7,717 nt of DNA, taken from NCBI GenBank assembly GCA_028288905.1, contig JAQGHJ010000326.1, forward strand, positions 1 through 7,717, in the 5' to 3' direction. Numbering within the stretch: position 1 is the first letter of the stretch; the number at the start of each line of letters is the position of its first letter. The notes under the pieces are model-generated. The model was not told where the DNA came from and did not search any database. It saw nothing but the letters and a program-made list of their open reading frames with translations. Made by a program: the position numbers and the translations under genes. The stretch is from Phycisphaerales bacterium. Lineage in GTDB: Bacteria; Planctomycetota; Phycisphaerae; Tepidisphaerales; Tepidisphaeraceae. Of the stretch, positions 1-6,396 are shown piece by piece.

Positions 1-1707
1 AACGCCGGCGGCCCGATGGCCCGCGGCCGGCCGGCCCCGGCGCTGGCCGCCCTGAACCCCGACGGCCCCGAGGGCTGCCTCGGCGACAAGATCCGCAAGG
101 GCGTGCCGAACTACGACTTGTCCGACGCCCAGCGAACTGCCCTGAAGGCGGCCGTGAAGGCCCAGGCCGAGCTGGCCAAGCCGCTTCCCCCGGCCGAGCA
201 GGTCGTCCGGCAGATGGCGGCGCTGAACTGCTACGCCTGCCACGCGCGGGGCGGCCTCGGCGGCCCGACGCCCGACCGCCAAGCCTACTTCACGATGACG
301 GCCGACTTCGACATGGGGGAGGAGGGTCGGTTCGCCCCGAACCTGACCGGGGCCGGGGCGAAGCTGAAGCCGGCCGCGATCGGGAAGATCGTCCACGAGG
401 GACAGTTGCACGTGCGGTCGGTGCTGGCGACGCGCATGCCGGTGTTCCGGAAGGAGGCGGCCGGCGCGGTCGTGGCGGCGCTGCCGGCGGCCGACGCCGT
501 GCAGGTCAACCAACCGCCCGCCAACAACGTGCCGGCCGCCGGCGACGGGCCCCGAGGGGCATGGCAACCCGGCGGCCCGCCGCCAGCGTTCTCCGAAGCG
601 TCCGCCAAGGACGGGCGGGCGCTGTTCGGCGTCAAGGGGCTCGGGTGCGTCAACTGTCACGGCGTGCTCGGGCAGAAGTCGCTCGGCATGCCCGCCCCGG
701 ACCTGACGACGGCCGGCGAGCGGCTGACCTGGCCCTGGTTCACGGCCCTGCTGCACGACCCAAACGCCGTCAACCCCGGCACCCGCATGCCCGGGTTCTG
801 GCCCGGCGGGGTCGTCGCCCTGAAGGACGTCGCCGGTGGCACCGAGGCCGGGCAGTACGCCGCCCTGTACAACTACCTGTCGCTCGGCAGCTCGATGGCG
901 CTGCCGGCCGGGCTCGCCCCGACGAAGGGTGAGGAGCTCGTGCCCGCCGACGAGCCGGTCGTGCACCGCACGTTCTTCGCCGGGGTCGGCCCGCGGGCGG
1001 TGCTGGTCGGGTACCCGGAGCGGGTGAGCGTCGCGTTCGACGCGAATCTGGTCCGGCTGGCCACCGTCTGGCGGGGCCGTTTCTTCGACCCCAAGGGCAT
1101 CTGGGACGGCCGCGGCGGCGATGCGCTACCGCCGCTGGGGACCGACGTGCTGAACCTGCCCCGGCTCGGCACGTTCGCCGTGCTGCCGAGCGAGAGCGCC
1201 CCGTGGCCCGAGCCGGCCGCGGACAAATCCGCGGAGAAGGCGACCGGCAAGGGAGCCGACAAGGCCGACGCCGGCGGGGAGGCGGCCCGGAACCTCGGCG
1301 GCAAGTACCTCGGGTACGACCTGGACGCCGACCGCCGGCCGACGTTCCGGTACCGCGTCGGCGGCACGGGCGGGGCCGGGGCCCCCGGCACCGGCGGCGT
1401 CGAGGTCCGCGAGCAGCCGCTACCGAAGGTGCAGCCCGGCGGCACCCAGCTCGTCCGCCAGTTCACCCTCACCGGCAAAATCGACGGCCTGTACCTGCTG
1501 GCCGCCCAGGGTGCCAAGTCCGTCGAGGACGTGGGTGGCGGGGCGTACTTGATCGACGGCAAGCTCACCGTCCGCCTGCCGCCGGACGTCAAGCCCATCC
1601 TCCGCGACGCGGCCGGCGGGGATGCCCCCGGCGGCGGCAAGCAACTCATCGTCCCGATCGACCTGTCGAATGGCAGCGCCGCGCTGCGGGTGGAGATGTC
1701 ATGGTAA
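1..1707 (+). CDS. c-type cytochrome, multi-domain, 5' end outside window
   Basis: This is probably an exported electron-transfer protein; the frame is open from base 1, so the true start and any signal peptide lie upstream. Counting the first codon as residue 1, there are two haem-attachment motifs: CYACH (C77, C80, H81) and CVNCH (C216, C219, H220). Each is followed by a TRMP motif whose Met (M146, M263) is the likely axial haem ligand. The opening residues (GCLGDK, then DLSDAQRTAL) look like the tail of another cytochrome-like domain. After about residue 320 comes a segment with WRGRFFDPKGIWDGRGG (from 357) of a kind found in planctomycete and verrucomicrobial haem proteins, a charged Lys/Ala/Asp linker (about 404-432), then a beta-rich C-terminal part starting KYLGYDLDADRRPTFRY. 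Its end overlaps the next gene by 7 bases, which suggests translational coupling. The electron donor is inferred to be the next gene's product. Confidence is high for the cytochrome, low for the substrate. Confidence 0.88.
   Translation, partial: NAGGPMARGRPAPALAALNPDGPEGCLGDKIRKGVPNYDLSDAQRTALKAAVKAQAELAKPLPPAEQVVRQMAALNCYACHARGGLGGPTPDRQAYFTMTADFDMGEEGRFAPNLTGAGAKLKPAAIGKIVHEGQLHVRSVLATRMPVFRKEAAGAVVAALPAADAVQVNQPPANNVPAAGDGPRGAWQPGGPPPAFSEASAKDGRALFGVKGLGCVNCHGVLGQKSLGMPAPDLTTAGERLTWPWFTALLHDPNAVNPGTRMPGFWPGGVVALKDVAGGTEAGQYAALYNYLSLGSSMALPAGLAPTKGEELVPADEPVVHRTFFAGVGPRAVLVGYPERVSVAFDANLVRLATVWRGRFFDPKGIWDGRGGDALPPLGTDVLNLPRLGTFAVLPSESAPWPEPAADKSAEKATGKGADKADAGGEAARNLGGKYLGYDLDADRRPTFRYRVGGTGGAGAPGTGGVEVREQPLPKVQPGGTQLVRQFTLTGKIDGLYLLAAQGAKSVEDVGGGAYLIDGKLTVRLPPDVKPILRDAAGGDAPGGGKQLIVPIDLSNGSAALRVEMSW
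1692..1695 (+). promoter_or_regulatory. Shine-Dalgarno for beta-propeller gene (upstream start)
   Basis: GGAG lies five bases before the ATG at 1701, inside the last codons of the cytochrome gene. It supports the 1701 start over the in-frame ATG at 1779, which is preceded only by a weak purine stretch buried in a hairpin. Confidence 0.45.
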
Positions 1708-3392
1708 ATGGTGAACTCTCGCGGACTGGTATCGATGGGCTGTCCGGGCCCGCTCTTAGTGGCATCGGCGGGACGCCTATGCCACTAAGAGCCGCAGAGC
1801 TGCTTCGTCGAACCGGTGCCGCTGTCGGTTTCGCTCTCGCCCTCCTGCTGATCACCGCCTCCCCGATCTTCGCCCAGGCGAAGAAGGACGCGGGCAAGCC
1901 GAAGCCGGCCGAGAAGGCGAACCCGAACGGCACCATGTACCTGCCGGACCTCAAGGCCGAGGCGGCGCATTACCGGGTTGTCACGATCCCGCTCCCGGAC
2001 GACGTCGTGCTGGAGTGCGGGGCGATCGAGTGCGGCCCCGGGGACGCGGTGTACGTCGGCACCCGCCGGGGCGACGTGTACCGGGTCAACAATGCCTACG
2101 CCGACCCGCCGACCGGCGTCACGTTCACCAAGTTCGCCACCGGGCTGCATGAGGTGCTCGGGCTGGCCTACAACCTGCGGGACAAGGCCCTCTACGCCTG
2201 CACCCGCCAGGAGATCACCAAGCTCACCGACCGCGACGGCGACGGCGTGGCCGACGCGTACGACACCTACTGCGACGGCTGGGCGATCAGCGGCGATTAC
2301 CACGAGTACGGGCTGATGTCGCCGTTCGATCGTGAAGGCAACCTGTACGTCGCCCTGTGCCTGACCGGGTCGTTCACGAGCAAGGTGCCGTGGCGGGGGT
2401 GGTGCGTGAAGGTGACGCCGGACGGCGTCATGCACCCGTTCGCCAGCGGCGTGCGGTCCCCCGGCGGCGTCGGGTTCGACGCGGCCGGCCGGCTGTTCTT
2501 CACCGACAACCAGGGCCCGTGGAACGGCACGAGCGCGCTGAAGCTGCTCCAGCAGGGCAGCTTCCAGGGCAACCCCACCGGCAACCCGTGGTACGACCTG
2601 CCGCTGGCTAAGGCCGAGATGGGCCCCCGGCCGAAGGACCCGCAGACCAACAGCCGGATCTGGGTCGAGGCCGAGAAGATCCCCGAGTTCGTCCCGCCCC
2701 CCGTCTGGCTGCCGCACGTGCGGACGGGCCAGAGCGCCAGCGGCATCGCCGCCGACGCGTCCGGCGGCAAGTTCGGCCCGTTCGCCGGCCAACTGTTCGT
2801 CGGCGACCAGCACCACAGCAACGTGATGCGGTGCGCGCTGGAGACGGTCGAGGGCCGCGTCCAGGGCGTCGCGTTCCCGTTCAAATACGGGTTCGGGTCC
2901 GGCATCGTCCCGATGCGACAGGCCCCCGACGGCAGCATTTGGGTCGGCGGCACGAACCGCGGCTGGGGCTCCGTCGGCCCCAAGCAATACGCTCTGGAAC
3001 GCCTCGTCTACACCGGCAAGCCGCCGTTCGAGATGCAGGACATGAAGGCCAAGCCCGACGGCTTCGAGGTCACGTTCACCGAGCCGGCCGACCCGAAGGC
3101 GGCGGGCGACGTGAAGTCGTACGCGCTGAGCACGTACAGCTATCTGTACCGCTCCGACTACGGCAGCCCGGAGGTGGACGAGTCGGCGCCGACGGTCACA
3201 AAGGCGACGGTGGCCGCCGACGGCAAATCCGTCCGGCTGACGGTCGACGGGCTGAAGGTCGGCAGCGTCCATGAACTTCACGCCGACGGCGTGACGGCGG
3301 CGGGGGGGACGGGGGCGGCCGCGGCGGGGGCAAAGCTCGTTCACCCGGTCGCGTACTACACGCTGTGGGCGGTGCCGAAGACGGATCGATAA
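1701..3392 (+). CDS. secreted beta-propeller, PQQ/sorbosone dehydrogenase-like protein
   Basis: This is probably an exported dehydrogenase-like beta-propeller that passes electrons to the overlapping cytochrome; neither PQQ binding nor the substrate can be shown here. From ATG 1701 it has 563 residues. A clear signal peptide occupies about residues 27-58 (MPLRAAELLRRTG, then a hydrophobic AVGFALALLLI stretch, cleavage near SPIFA/QA). Mature-protein features include repeated blade-like segments (DAVYVGTRRGDVYRV, about 115-129; GNLYVALCLTG, 213-223; GRLFFTDNQGPWNG, 263-276; GQLFVGDQHHSNV, 363-375; GSIWVGGTNRGWG, 411-423). An acidic DRDGDGVAD motif (177-185) resembles a calcium-binding loop. The C-terminus (about 445-560) is a beta-sandwich-like domain. 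The first 26 residues, encoded partly by a palindromic repeat, are unusual before a signal peptide, so ATG 1779 is the alternative start. Confidence is good for the family, moderate for the start. Confidence 0.85.
   Translation: MVNGELSRTGIDGLSGPALSGIGGTPMPLRAAELLRRTGAAVGFALALLLITASPIFAQAKKDAGKPKPAEKANPNGTMYLPDLKAEAAHYRVVTIPLPDDVVLECGAIECGPGDAVYVGTRRGDVYRVNNAYADPPTGVTFTKFATGLHEVLGLAYNLRDKALYACTRQEITKLTDRDGDGVADAYDTYCDGWAISGDYHEYGLMSPFDREGNLYVALCLTGSFTSKVPWRGWCVKVTPDGVMHPFASGVRSPGGVGFDAAGRLFFTDNQGPWNGTSALKLLQQGSFQGNPTGNPWYDLPLAKAEMGPRPKDPQTNSRIWVEAEKIPEFVPPPVWLPHVRTGQSASGIAADASGGKFGPFAGQLFVGDQHHSNVMRCALETVEGRVQGVAFPFKYGFGSGIVPMRQAPDGSIWVGGTNRGWGSVGPKQYALERLVYTGKPPFEMQDMKAKPDGFEVTFTEPADPKAAGDVKSYALSTYSYLYRSDYGSPEVDESAPTVTKATVAADGKSVRLTVDGLKVGSVHELHADGVTAAGGTGAAAAGAKLVHPVAYYTLWAVPKTDR
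1752..1792. repeat. palindromic repeat, 14-bp arms, at 5' end of propeller gene
   Basis: Left arm 1752-1765 (GCTCTTAGTGGCAT) is the exact reverse complement of right arm 1779-1792. After one mismatch a further 4 bp can pair (1767-1770 with 1774-1777) around a three-base loop. The core TGGCAT...ATGCCA resembles the elements at 6227-6340. It lies in the coding frame (SGIGGTPMPLR), and its right arm begins with the ATG at 1779. In mRNA it would fold across the start of the signal peptide. Confidence 0.85.
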
Positions 3393-3433
3393 CGCCGCAG
3401 TTGCCGCGGTGATCGACTTTGCTGCTCAAGCCC

Positions 3434-3439
3434 GGAGGA
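3434..3439 (+). promoter_or_regulatory. Shine-Dalgarno for DUF1810 gene
   Basis: GGAGGA lies nine bases before ATG 3449. It fixes that start over the in-frame TTG at 3419, which has no comparable site. Confidence 0.8.
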
Positions 3440-3448
3440 ACGGACGCC

Positions 3449-3922
3449 ATGCAAGCGAGCCCATCGAACGACCCGCACGACCTGAACCGCTTCGTCGAAG
3501 CCCAGGCGGGCGACTACGCGCAGGCCCTGTCCGAAGTCCGGGCCGGCCGGAAGCGGTCGCACTGGATGTGGTACGTGTTCCCGCAGCTCGACGGGCTCGG
3601 GTCCAGCGCGATGGCCAAGCGGTACGCGATCAAGAGCTTGGCCGAGGCCGAGGCGTATCTGAGCCACCCGGTGCTGGGCCCGCGGCTGGTCGAGGTCGCC
3701 GAGGCGGCCGTCGCGGTGGCGGCGGGGCGGACGGCGCTGGAGGTGTTCGGGTCGCCGGACGACCTGAAGCTGCGGTCGAGCGCGACGCTGTTCGCCCGCG
3801 TGTCCCCGGCCGGGTCGGCGTTCCATCGGCTACTCGACCGGTACTTTGGCGGGGAGCCGGACGCCGCCACCGTTCGGCTGCTGGCCGCGGGGTCCGGCGA
3901 CGGACTTGAGCCGCGTGCGTAA
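3449..3922 (+). CDS. DUF1810 family protein
   Basis: A 157-residue cytoplasmic protein with no signal peptide or membrane segment. It matches the DUF1810 family along its length: DLNRFVEAQ near the N-terminus (11-19), the hallmark SHWMWYVFPQLDGLG (37-51), MAKRYAIKSLAEAEAYLSHP (55-74), and VFGSPDDLKLRSSATLF (99-115). The length is close to what is usual for the family. The biochemical role is not established to my knowledge, so none is assigned. It starts 56 bases after the propeller gene, with its own strong ribosome-binding site and no obvious terminator between, so it could be read through from upstream, but functional linkage is unlikely. The last few residues are variable. It ends facing the DUF433 gene across a hairpin-rich gap. 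Confidence 0.9.
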   Translation: MQASPSNDPHDLNRFVEAQAGDYAQALSEVRAGRKRSHWMWYVFPQLDGLGSSAMAKRYAIKSLAEAEAYLSHPVLGPRLVEVAEAAVAVAAGRTALEVFGSPDDLKLRSSATLFARVSPAGSAFHRLLDRYFGGEPDAATVRLLAAGSGDGLEPRA

Positions 3923-3970
3923 GGGGCGTAGGCGAACGGGATAAGACGGCCATCGTACGCGCCGAACTTG

Positions 3971-4014
3971 CCCGGCTGGCACCGGCCGCCGCGCGACGGG
4001 CGGTGCCGGCCGGG
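3971..4014. terminator. possible hairpin terminator after DUF1810 gene
   Basis: Arms 3971-3984 (CCCGGCTGGCACCG) and 4001-4014 pair over 14 bp with one position that would be a G-U wobble in RNA; the loop is 16 bases. It begins 48 bases after the stop codon. No T-tract follows, so intrinsic termination is unproven. Confidence 0.4.
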
Positions 4015-4065
4015 GACCACACGGCAGCAGTTGTGGTGTAGAGCGTTTTACTCTCGAATTCAGCC

Positions 4066-4141
4066 GGTGGCACGGGGATGTACCCATGCCCGTGTCCGGA
4101 CCGGACGTCGGACACGGGCATGGGTACATGCCCGTGCCACC
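4066..4141. repeat. large near-perfect inverted repeat between convergent genes
   Basis: Arms 4066-4098 and 4109-4141 are reverse complements over 33 bp with one mismatch, around a 10-base loop. Each arm also holds a smaller palindrome; the right one is perfect (4113-4122 with 4127-4136, loop GGTA). The ends read GGTGGCACGGG and its complement, related to the GTGGCATGGG elements at 6227-6340. It lies between the ends of the DUF1810 (plus) and DUF433 (minus) genes, so it could terminate transcription from both sides or form a cruciform. No transposase is adjacent. Confidence 0.9.
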
Positions 4142-4180
4142 CGAACCCGACGGCCCGTTACAGGGCTTGGTTGATTGGTC

Positions 4181-4381
4181 TTAGTACGACCGCTTGGCCA
4201 TCCCCAGGACGGCGACGGCCTGTTCCCGCTCGACGGTCGGGAACTGGCGCAGGAACTCGTCGAGCGGGTCGCCCTCTTTGAGGAACTCGAACAGGTGCGT
4301 CACCGGTACCCGCGTCCCGGCGAACCACGGCTGGCCGCCCACGACCTCCGGGTCGGTGCGGATCGGTGACATGAGGGCCAT
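4181..4381 (-). CDS. DUF433 family antitoxin-like protein
   Basis: A small 66-residue protein of the DUF433 group. The signature GGQPWFAGTRVPVTHLFEFL (15-34) is followed by FLRQFPTVEREQAVAVL (43-59), the helical part typical of the family. DUF433 proteins often occur as the antitoxin-like half of a pair with a DUF5615 PIN-like protein, usually encoded just downstream. Here the downstream side (below 4181) holds only a large inverted repeat, then the end of a convergent gene, so no partner is visible and the gene may be a solitary member. ATG 4381 is used; an in-frame ATG at 4372 is an alternative, and neither has a strong ribosome-binding site. A role in toxin neutralisation is inferred from the family only. 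Confidence 0.82.
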   Translation of the reverse strand: MALMSPIRTDPEVVGGQPWFAGTRVPVTHLFEFLKEGDPLDEFLRQFPTVEREQAVAVLGMAKRSY

Positions 4382-4433
4382 CGTATCGCCGCCCCGGCCG
4401 GCCGCTAATCCGGCTCCCGAGGTGCCGTGCCCG

Positions 4434-4566
4434 TCAACCCCGCCCCGCGCTCGGCCGGGTCCCGGCCTCCTCTCGAAGTACTCCCGCTAGACGTGGTTCT
4501 GGCTCATGAAACCTCGCCAGTTCGATCCCCTTGATCGCCACCGTGGTGCGGGGGAGGTCGATCCGC
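4434..4566 (-). pseudogene. decayed 3' end of an AraC-type regulator gene
   Basis: Bases 4438-4465 are identical to 6401-6428, the end of the intact AraC gene, and similarity continues in blocks (GTGGTTCTGGCTCA and CCTTGATCGCCA on the plus strand) to about 4566. The remnant still encodes the tail GTRPSAGRG, SQNH and VAIK, matching the second helix-turn-helix of the intact protein (LAIKEIARVCGFVSQNHF), but in two different frames. A two-base insertion and a compensating two-base loss separate them, and a TAG (4487-4489) interrupts the middle frame. A deletion of about 14-16 bases precedes the farthest match. The N-terminal cupin and first helix-turn-helix are absent. The minus frame upstream of the match (to about 4680) has coding-like GC at third positions but no recognised similarity, so the fragment may be fused to unrelated sequence. 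Confidence 0.75.
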
Positions 4567-4790
4567 TCGCCGCCGTCCGGCAAGCGGACGAGGGTATACC
4601 TGCCGCCGCGCTCGAGCGGCTGCAACGGCTGGCTGGCGACCACGGCGACGTGGGCAACCTCATCGGGTATTGTGGCGTGGCCGACGGGCCAGCCGGAACC
4701 AGCGAGTCGGCCACGGCGAGCGGGCGGCCGCCGCCGGGGCTTTCATCGTGGCACGCCCGCGCTTAGCACGGGCGGTCCGGTGGCGTAGCG
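4567..4790. other. gene-free stretch before secreted protease-like gene
   Basis: No gene, RNA or clear promoter is recognised. Plus and minus frames stay open for long runs because of the high GC content. The minus frame entering the AraC remnant is coding-like (it reads RYTLVRLPDGGERIDLP) but has no credible start, so it may be more debris. The promoter of the following gene should lie here, but no convincing -35/-10 pair stands out. Confidence 0.4.
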
Positions 4791-4797
4791 GGGAGGG
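4791..4797 (+). promoter_or_regulatory. Shine-Dalgarno for secreted trypsin-like gene
   Basis: GGGAGGG lies seven bases before ATG 4805. It selects the start that gives a signal peptide, over an upstream in-frame start at 4670 that would add 45 arginine-rich residues. Confidence 0.75.
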
Positions 4798-4804
4798 CGA
4801 CGGG

Positions 4805-6061
4805 ATGCGACGACAGATCTTCCTGGCGACGTTGTGGGCTGGCCTTGCGACCTGCGTTCCGGCCGTTGGCGCCGTCCCGACCGCAACGCGGCCGGCCGCC
4901 ACCCCGGCAGCGGCGCAGCCGGCCGCGACGCAGCCGGCAGAGGCGTGGGCCAAGCTGCCGCCGGCTCGGTGGCCGCAACTGGTTCTAACGAACGAGGCGA
5001 CGTTCAACGGGCACGCGCCGTTGCACGGGGCGAGCGCGTTCCTGGTCCGCATGCCGGGCGGGGTGGTGGCGGTCGGGACCGCAAAGCACCTGATCGGCGA
5101 GGCGGGCGGCGTGGAGCCGCCGGTCACTTTGGCGGACCTCGACCAAGCACTGACCGGTTGGCGGGCGTTCCCGCGGACCCGCCCGAAGGCCGCCGTCGAA
5201 GCGAAAGGTCGGGCTGTCACGCCGAACGGCGAGGGCCGGCACGACTGGCTGCTCCTGAACCTGTCCGACCCCAAGGCCGCCCTGCCGGCGACCCCGCTCG
5301 TCCCGCGGCTGCGGCCGGCCGCGGTCGGGGAGACCGTCTACCTCGTCGGAGTCTCCTACGCCGACCGCGGGGCGGTTCAGAACGTGTACAAGGGGACGGT
5401 CACGGCCCGGCCGTCCAAGCATTACTTCGAGTACGAGTTCGCCCCGCCAGTCCGGATTGCCGGGTTCAGCGGGGCCCCGATCGTTGACGCCGACGGGCTG
5501 TTGGTCGGTCACGGGGTGAACCGGTCGGCCAACCCCAAACAGGTAAACGGGAAGGAAGTGCAGTTCGGCGGCGAGGACGCCGACCTGGCCCTGTCACTTT
5601 GGCAGCATCGGGCGGATCGGCCGACCCCGCCCCCGACGGAGGCCCTGCACCTCGCCCTGCCGCCCGGCTGGGCGGGTCGGCCGCCGCCGAAGGCGGACGC
5701 GATCTTGACGTACGCGGTGCGGGCCGACCTGAACGCTGGATTCGAAATGACGGCCGTCCCGCGGGCGAACTTCGACGACGACGTCGACCTCGCCGCCTGG
5801 GGGGCCCTGTCCCAAGCAAGGTCCGCCAAAGCGTCGAAGCTGGCCCACCGGGCGGACACGTCGCTGGTCCGGGGGCGGATCGGCGGCCGGCCGACCGCCG
5901 AGTACGAGGTGGCCGGCGACCTCGGGGCGTCCGCCCTCCGCTACCGGATTGTGATGCTGGAGGTGAACGGGTACTACTGCAAGCTGACGTTCTGGACGGT
6001 GCCGAACAACTGGGATGCAGCACTGCCGGCGTTCGAGGCCGTAGTGGAAGCTCTGAAATAA
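4805..6061 (+). CDS. secreted trypsin-like protein with PsbP/DUF1795-like C-terminal domain
   Basis: A 418-residue exported protein. Residues 1-23 form a signal peptide (MRRQIFLATLWAGLATCVPAVGA), followed by an Ala/Pro/Thr-rich linker to about 46. Residues about 70-240 look like a trypsin-type serine protease fold with candidate triad residues in order: H95 in VGTAKHLIG, D147 in RHDWLLLNL, and S222 in GFSGAPIVDADGLLVGHG, the nucleophile-type GxSGxP. Whether it cuts protein is unproven. The C-terminal part (about 279-418: LALPPGW, FEMTAVPRANFDDDV, then a GRPTAEYEV core and YRIVMLEVNGYYCKLTFWTV) resembles PsbP/DUF1795-type domains. The gene stands alone, flanked by non-coding or decayed sequence, and converges on the AraC gene. 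The domain calls rest on motif order and local sequence patterns, not on alignment. Confidence 0.78.
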   Translation: MRRQIFLATLWAGLATCVPAVGAVPTATRPAATPAAAQPAATQPAEAWAKLPPARWPQLVLTNEATFNGHAPLHGASAFLVRMPGGVVAVGTAKHLIGEAGGVEPPVTLADLDQALTGWRAFPRTRPKAAVEAKGRAVTPNGEGRHDWLLLNLSDPKAALPATPLVPRLRPAAVGETVYLVGVSYADRGAVQNVYKGTVTARPSKHYFEYEFAPPVRIAGFSGAPIVDADGLLVGHGVNRSANPKQVNGKEVQFGGEDADLALSLWQHRADRPTPPPTEALHLALPPGWAGRPPPKADAILTYAVRADLNAGFEMTAVPRANFDDDVDLAAWGALSQARSAKASKLAHRADTSLVRGRIGGRPTAEYEVAGDLGASALRYRIVMLEVNGYYCKLTFWTVPNNWDAALPAFEAVVEALK

Positions 6062-6226
6062 TCCGACCGGCGGGTCAACCTTGCCCAGCTCCGGCGGCTG
6101 GTTCGCAACCACGGCAACGAGGTGGAGGTGTTCGGACACCACGACGTGGAGGAACTGCTGGGCACCGTCGGCGGGTCGGCCGTAGGGTTAGAGGTTCGCG
6201 AAGGGCGGGGGTGGGCGCCGGCCCTC
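6062..6226 (+). other. gene-free stretch with coding-like composition after stop codon
   Basis: Directly after the TAA, the same frame stays open (VNLAQLRRLVRNHGNEVEVFG, then HHDVEELLGTVGG) with mostly G/C third bases, but it has no ribosome-binding site or start near its beginning and no recognised family. It could be a remnant of another gene or simply GC-rich DNA. No terminator with a T-tract is seen. Confidence 0.35.
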
Positions 6227-6340
6227 GTGGCATGGGCGTCTCGCTCATGCTCGGCGCGAGGCATTAGGGGGCGTTTGAGACGGACTGCGGCGGCCCCTTC
6301 CCCCCAGCCGCGCGAAGCATGGGCGAGACGCCCATGCCAC
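6227..6340. repeat. inverted pair of palindromic repeats (BIME-like)
   Basis: Arms 6227-6258 and 6309-6340 are reverse complements over 32 bp with three mismatches, separated by 50 bases. Each arm begins or ends with GTGGCATGGGCGTCTCGC or its complement and is itself palindromic; the right arm contains a perfect 9-bp hairpin (6317-6325 with 6329-6337, loop AGA). In translation the arms give the 'GETPMPP' and 'AWASRSC' strings. The pair lies between the convergent ends of the trypsin-like gene and the AraC gene, so it could act as a two-way terminator. Two inverted units with a spacer resemble a bacterial interspersed mosaic element. Confidence 0.88.
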
Positions 6341-6396
6341 CCAAGGCAGTCCCCCGGCCGGTGTCGCCTGTCCCTGAACGCCGCTCGTCGGCCCCC

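Noticed and set aside
873..1649. 258-residue minus-strand open frame
   Set aside because: Shadow of the cytochrome gene; Ser/Pro/Arg-rich with no domain and no ribosome-binding site.
1203..1700. In-frame upstream extension of the propeller gene by 166 residues
   Set aside because: It is arginine/proline-rich out-of-frame translation of the cytochrome gene; the signal peptide and GGAG site support a start at 1701 or 1779.
1785..3344. 519-residue open frame on the minus strand
   Set aside because: It lies entirely opposite the well-supported propeller gene, has no recognisable domain, and is expected from high-GC codon use.
4670..4804. Longer N-terminus for the trypsin-like protein
   Set aside because: It adds an Arg-rich stretch before a complete signal peptide, while ATG 4805 has a strong Shine-Dalgarno seven bases upstream.
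4617..6119. Similarity between 4617-4650 and 6086-6119 (26 of 34 bases), suggesting a shared gene fragment
   Set aside because: Short, found by eye in GC-rich DNA, and without matching flanks; not enough to call homology.
4066..6340. Palindromic repeats as a CRISPR array
   Set aside because: The units are unevenly spaced over kilobases, are inverted rather than direct repeats, and have no spacers or cas genes.
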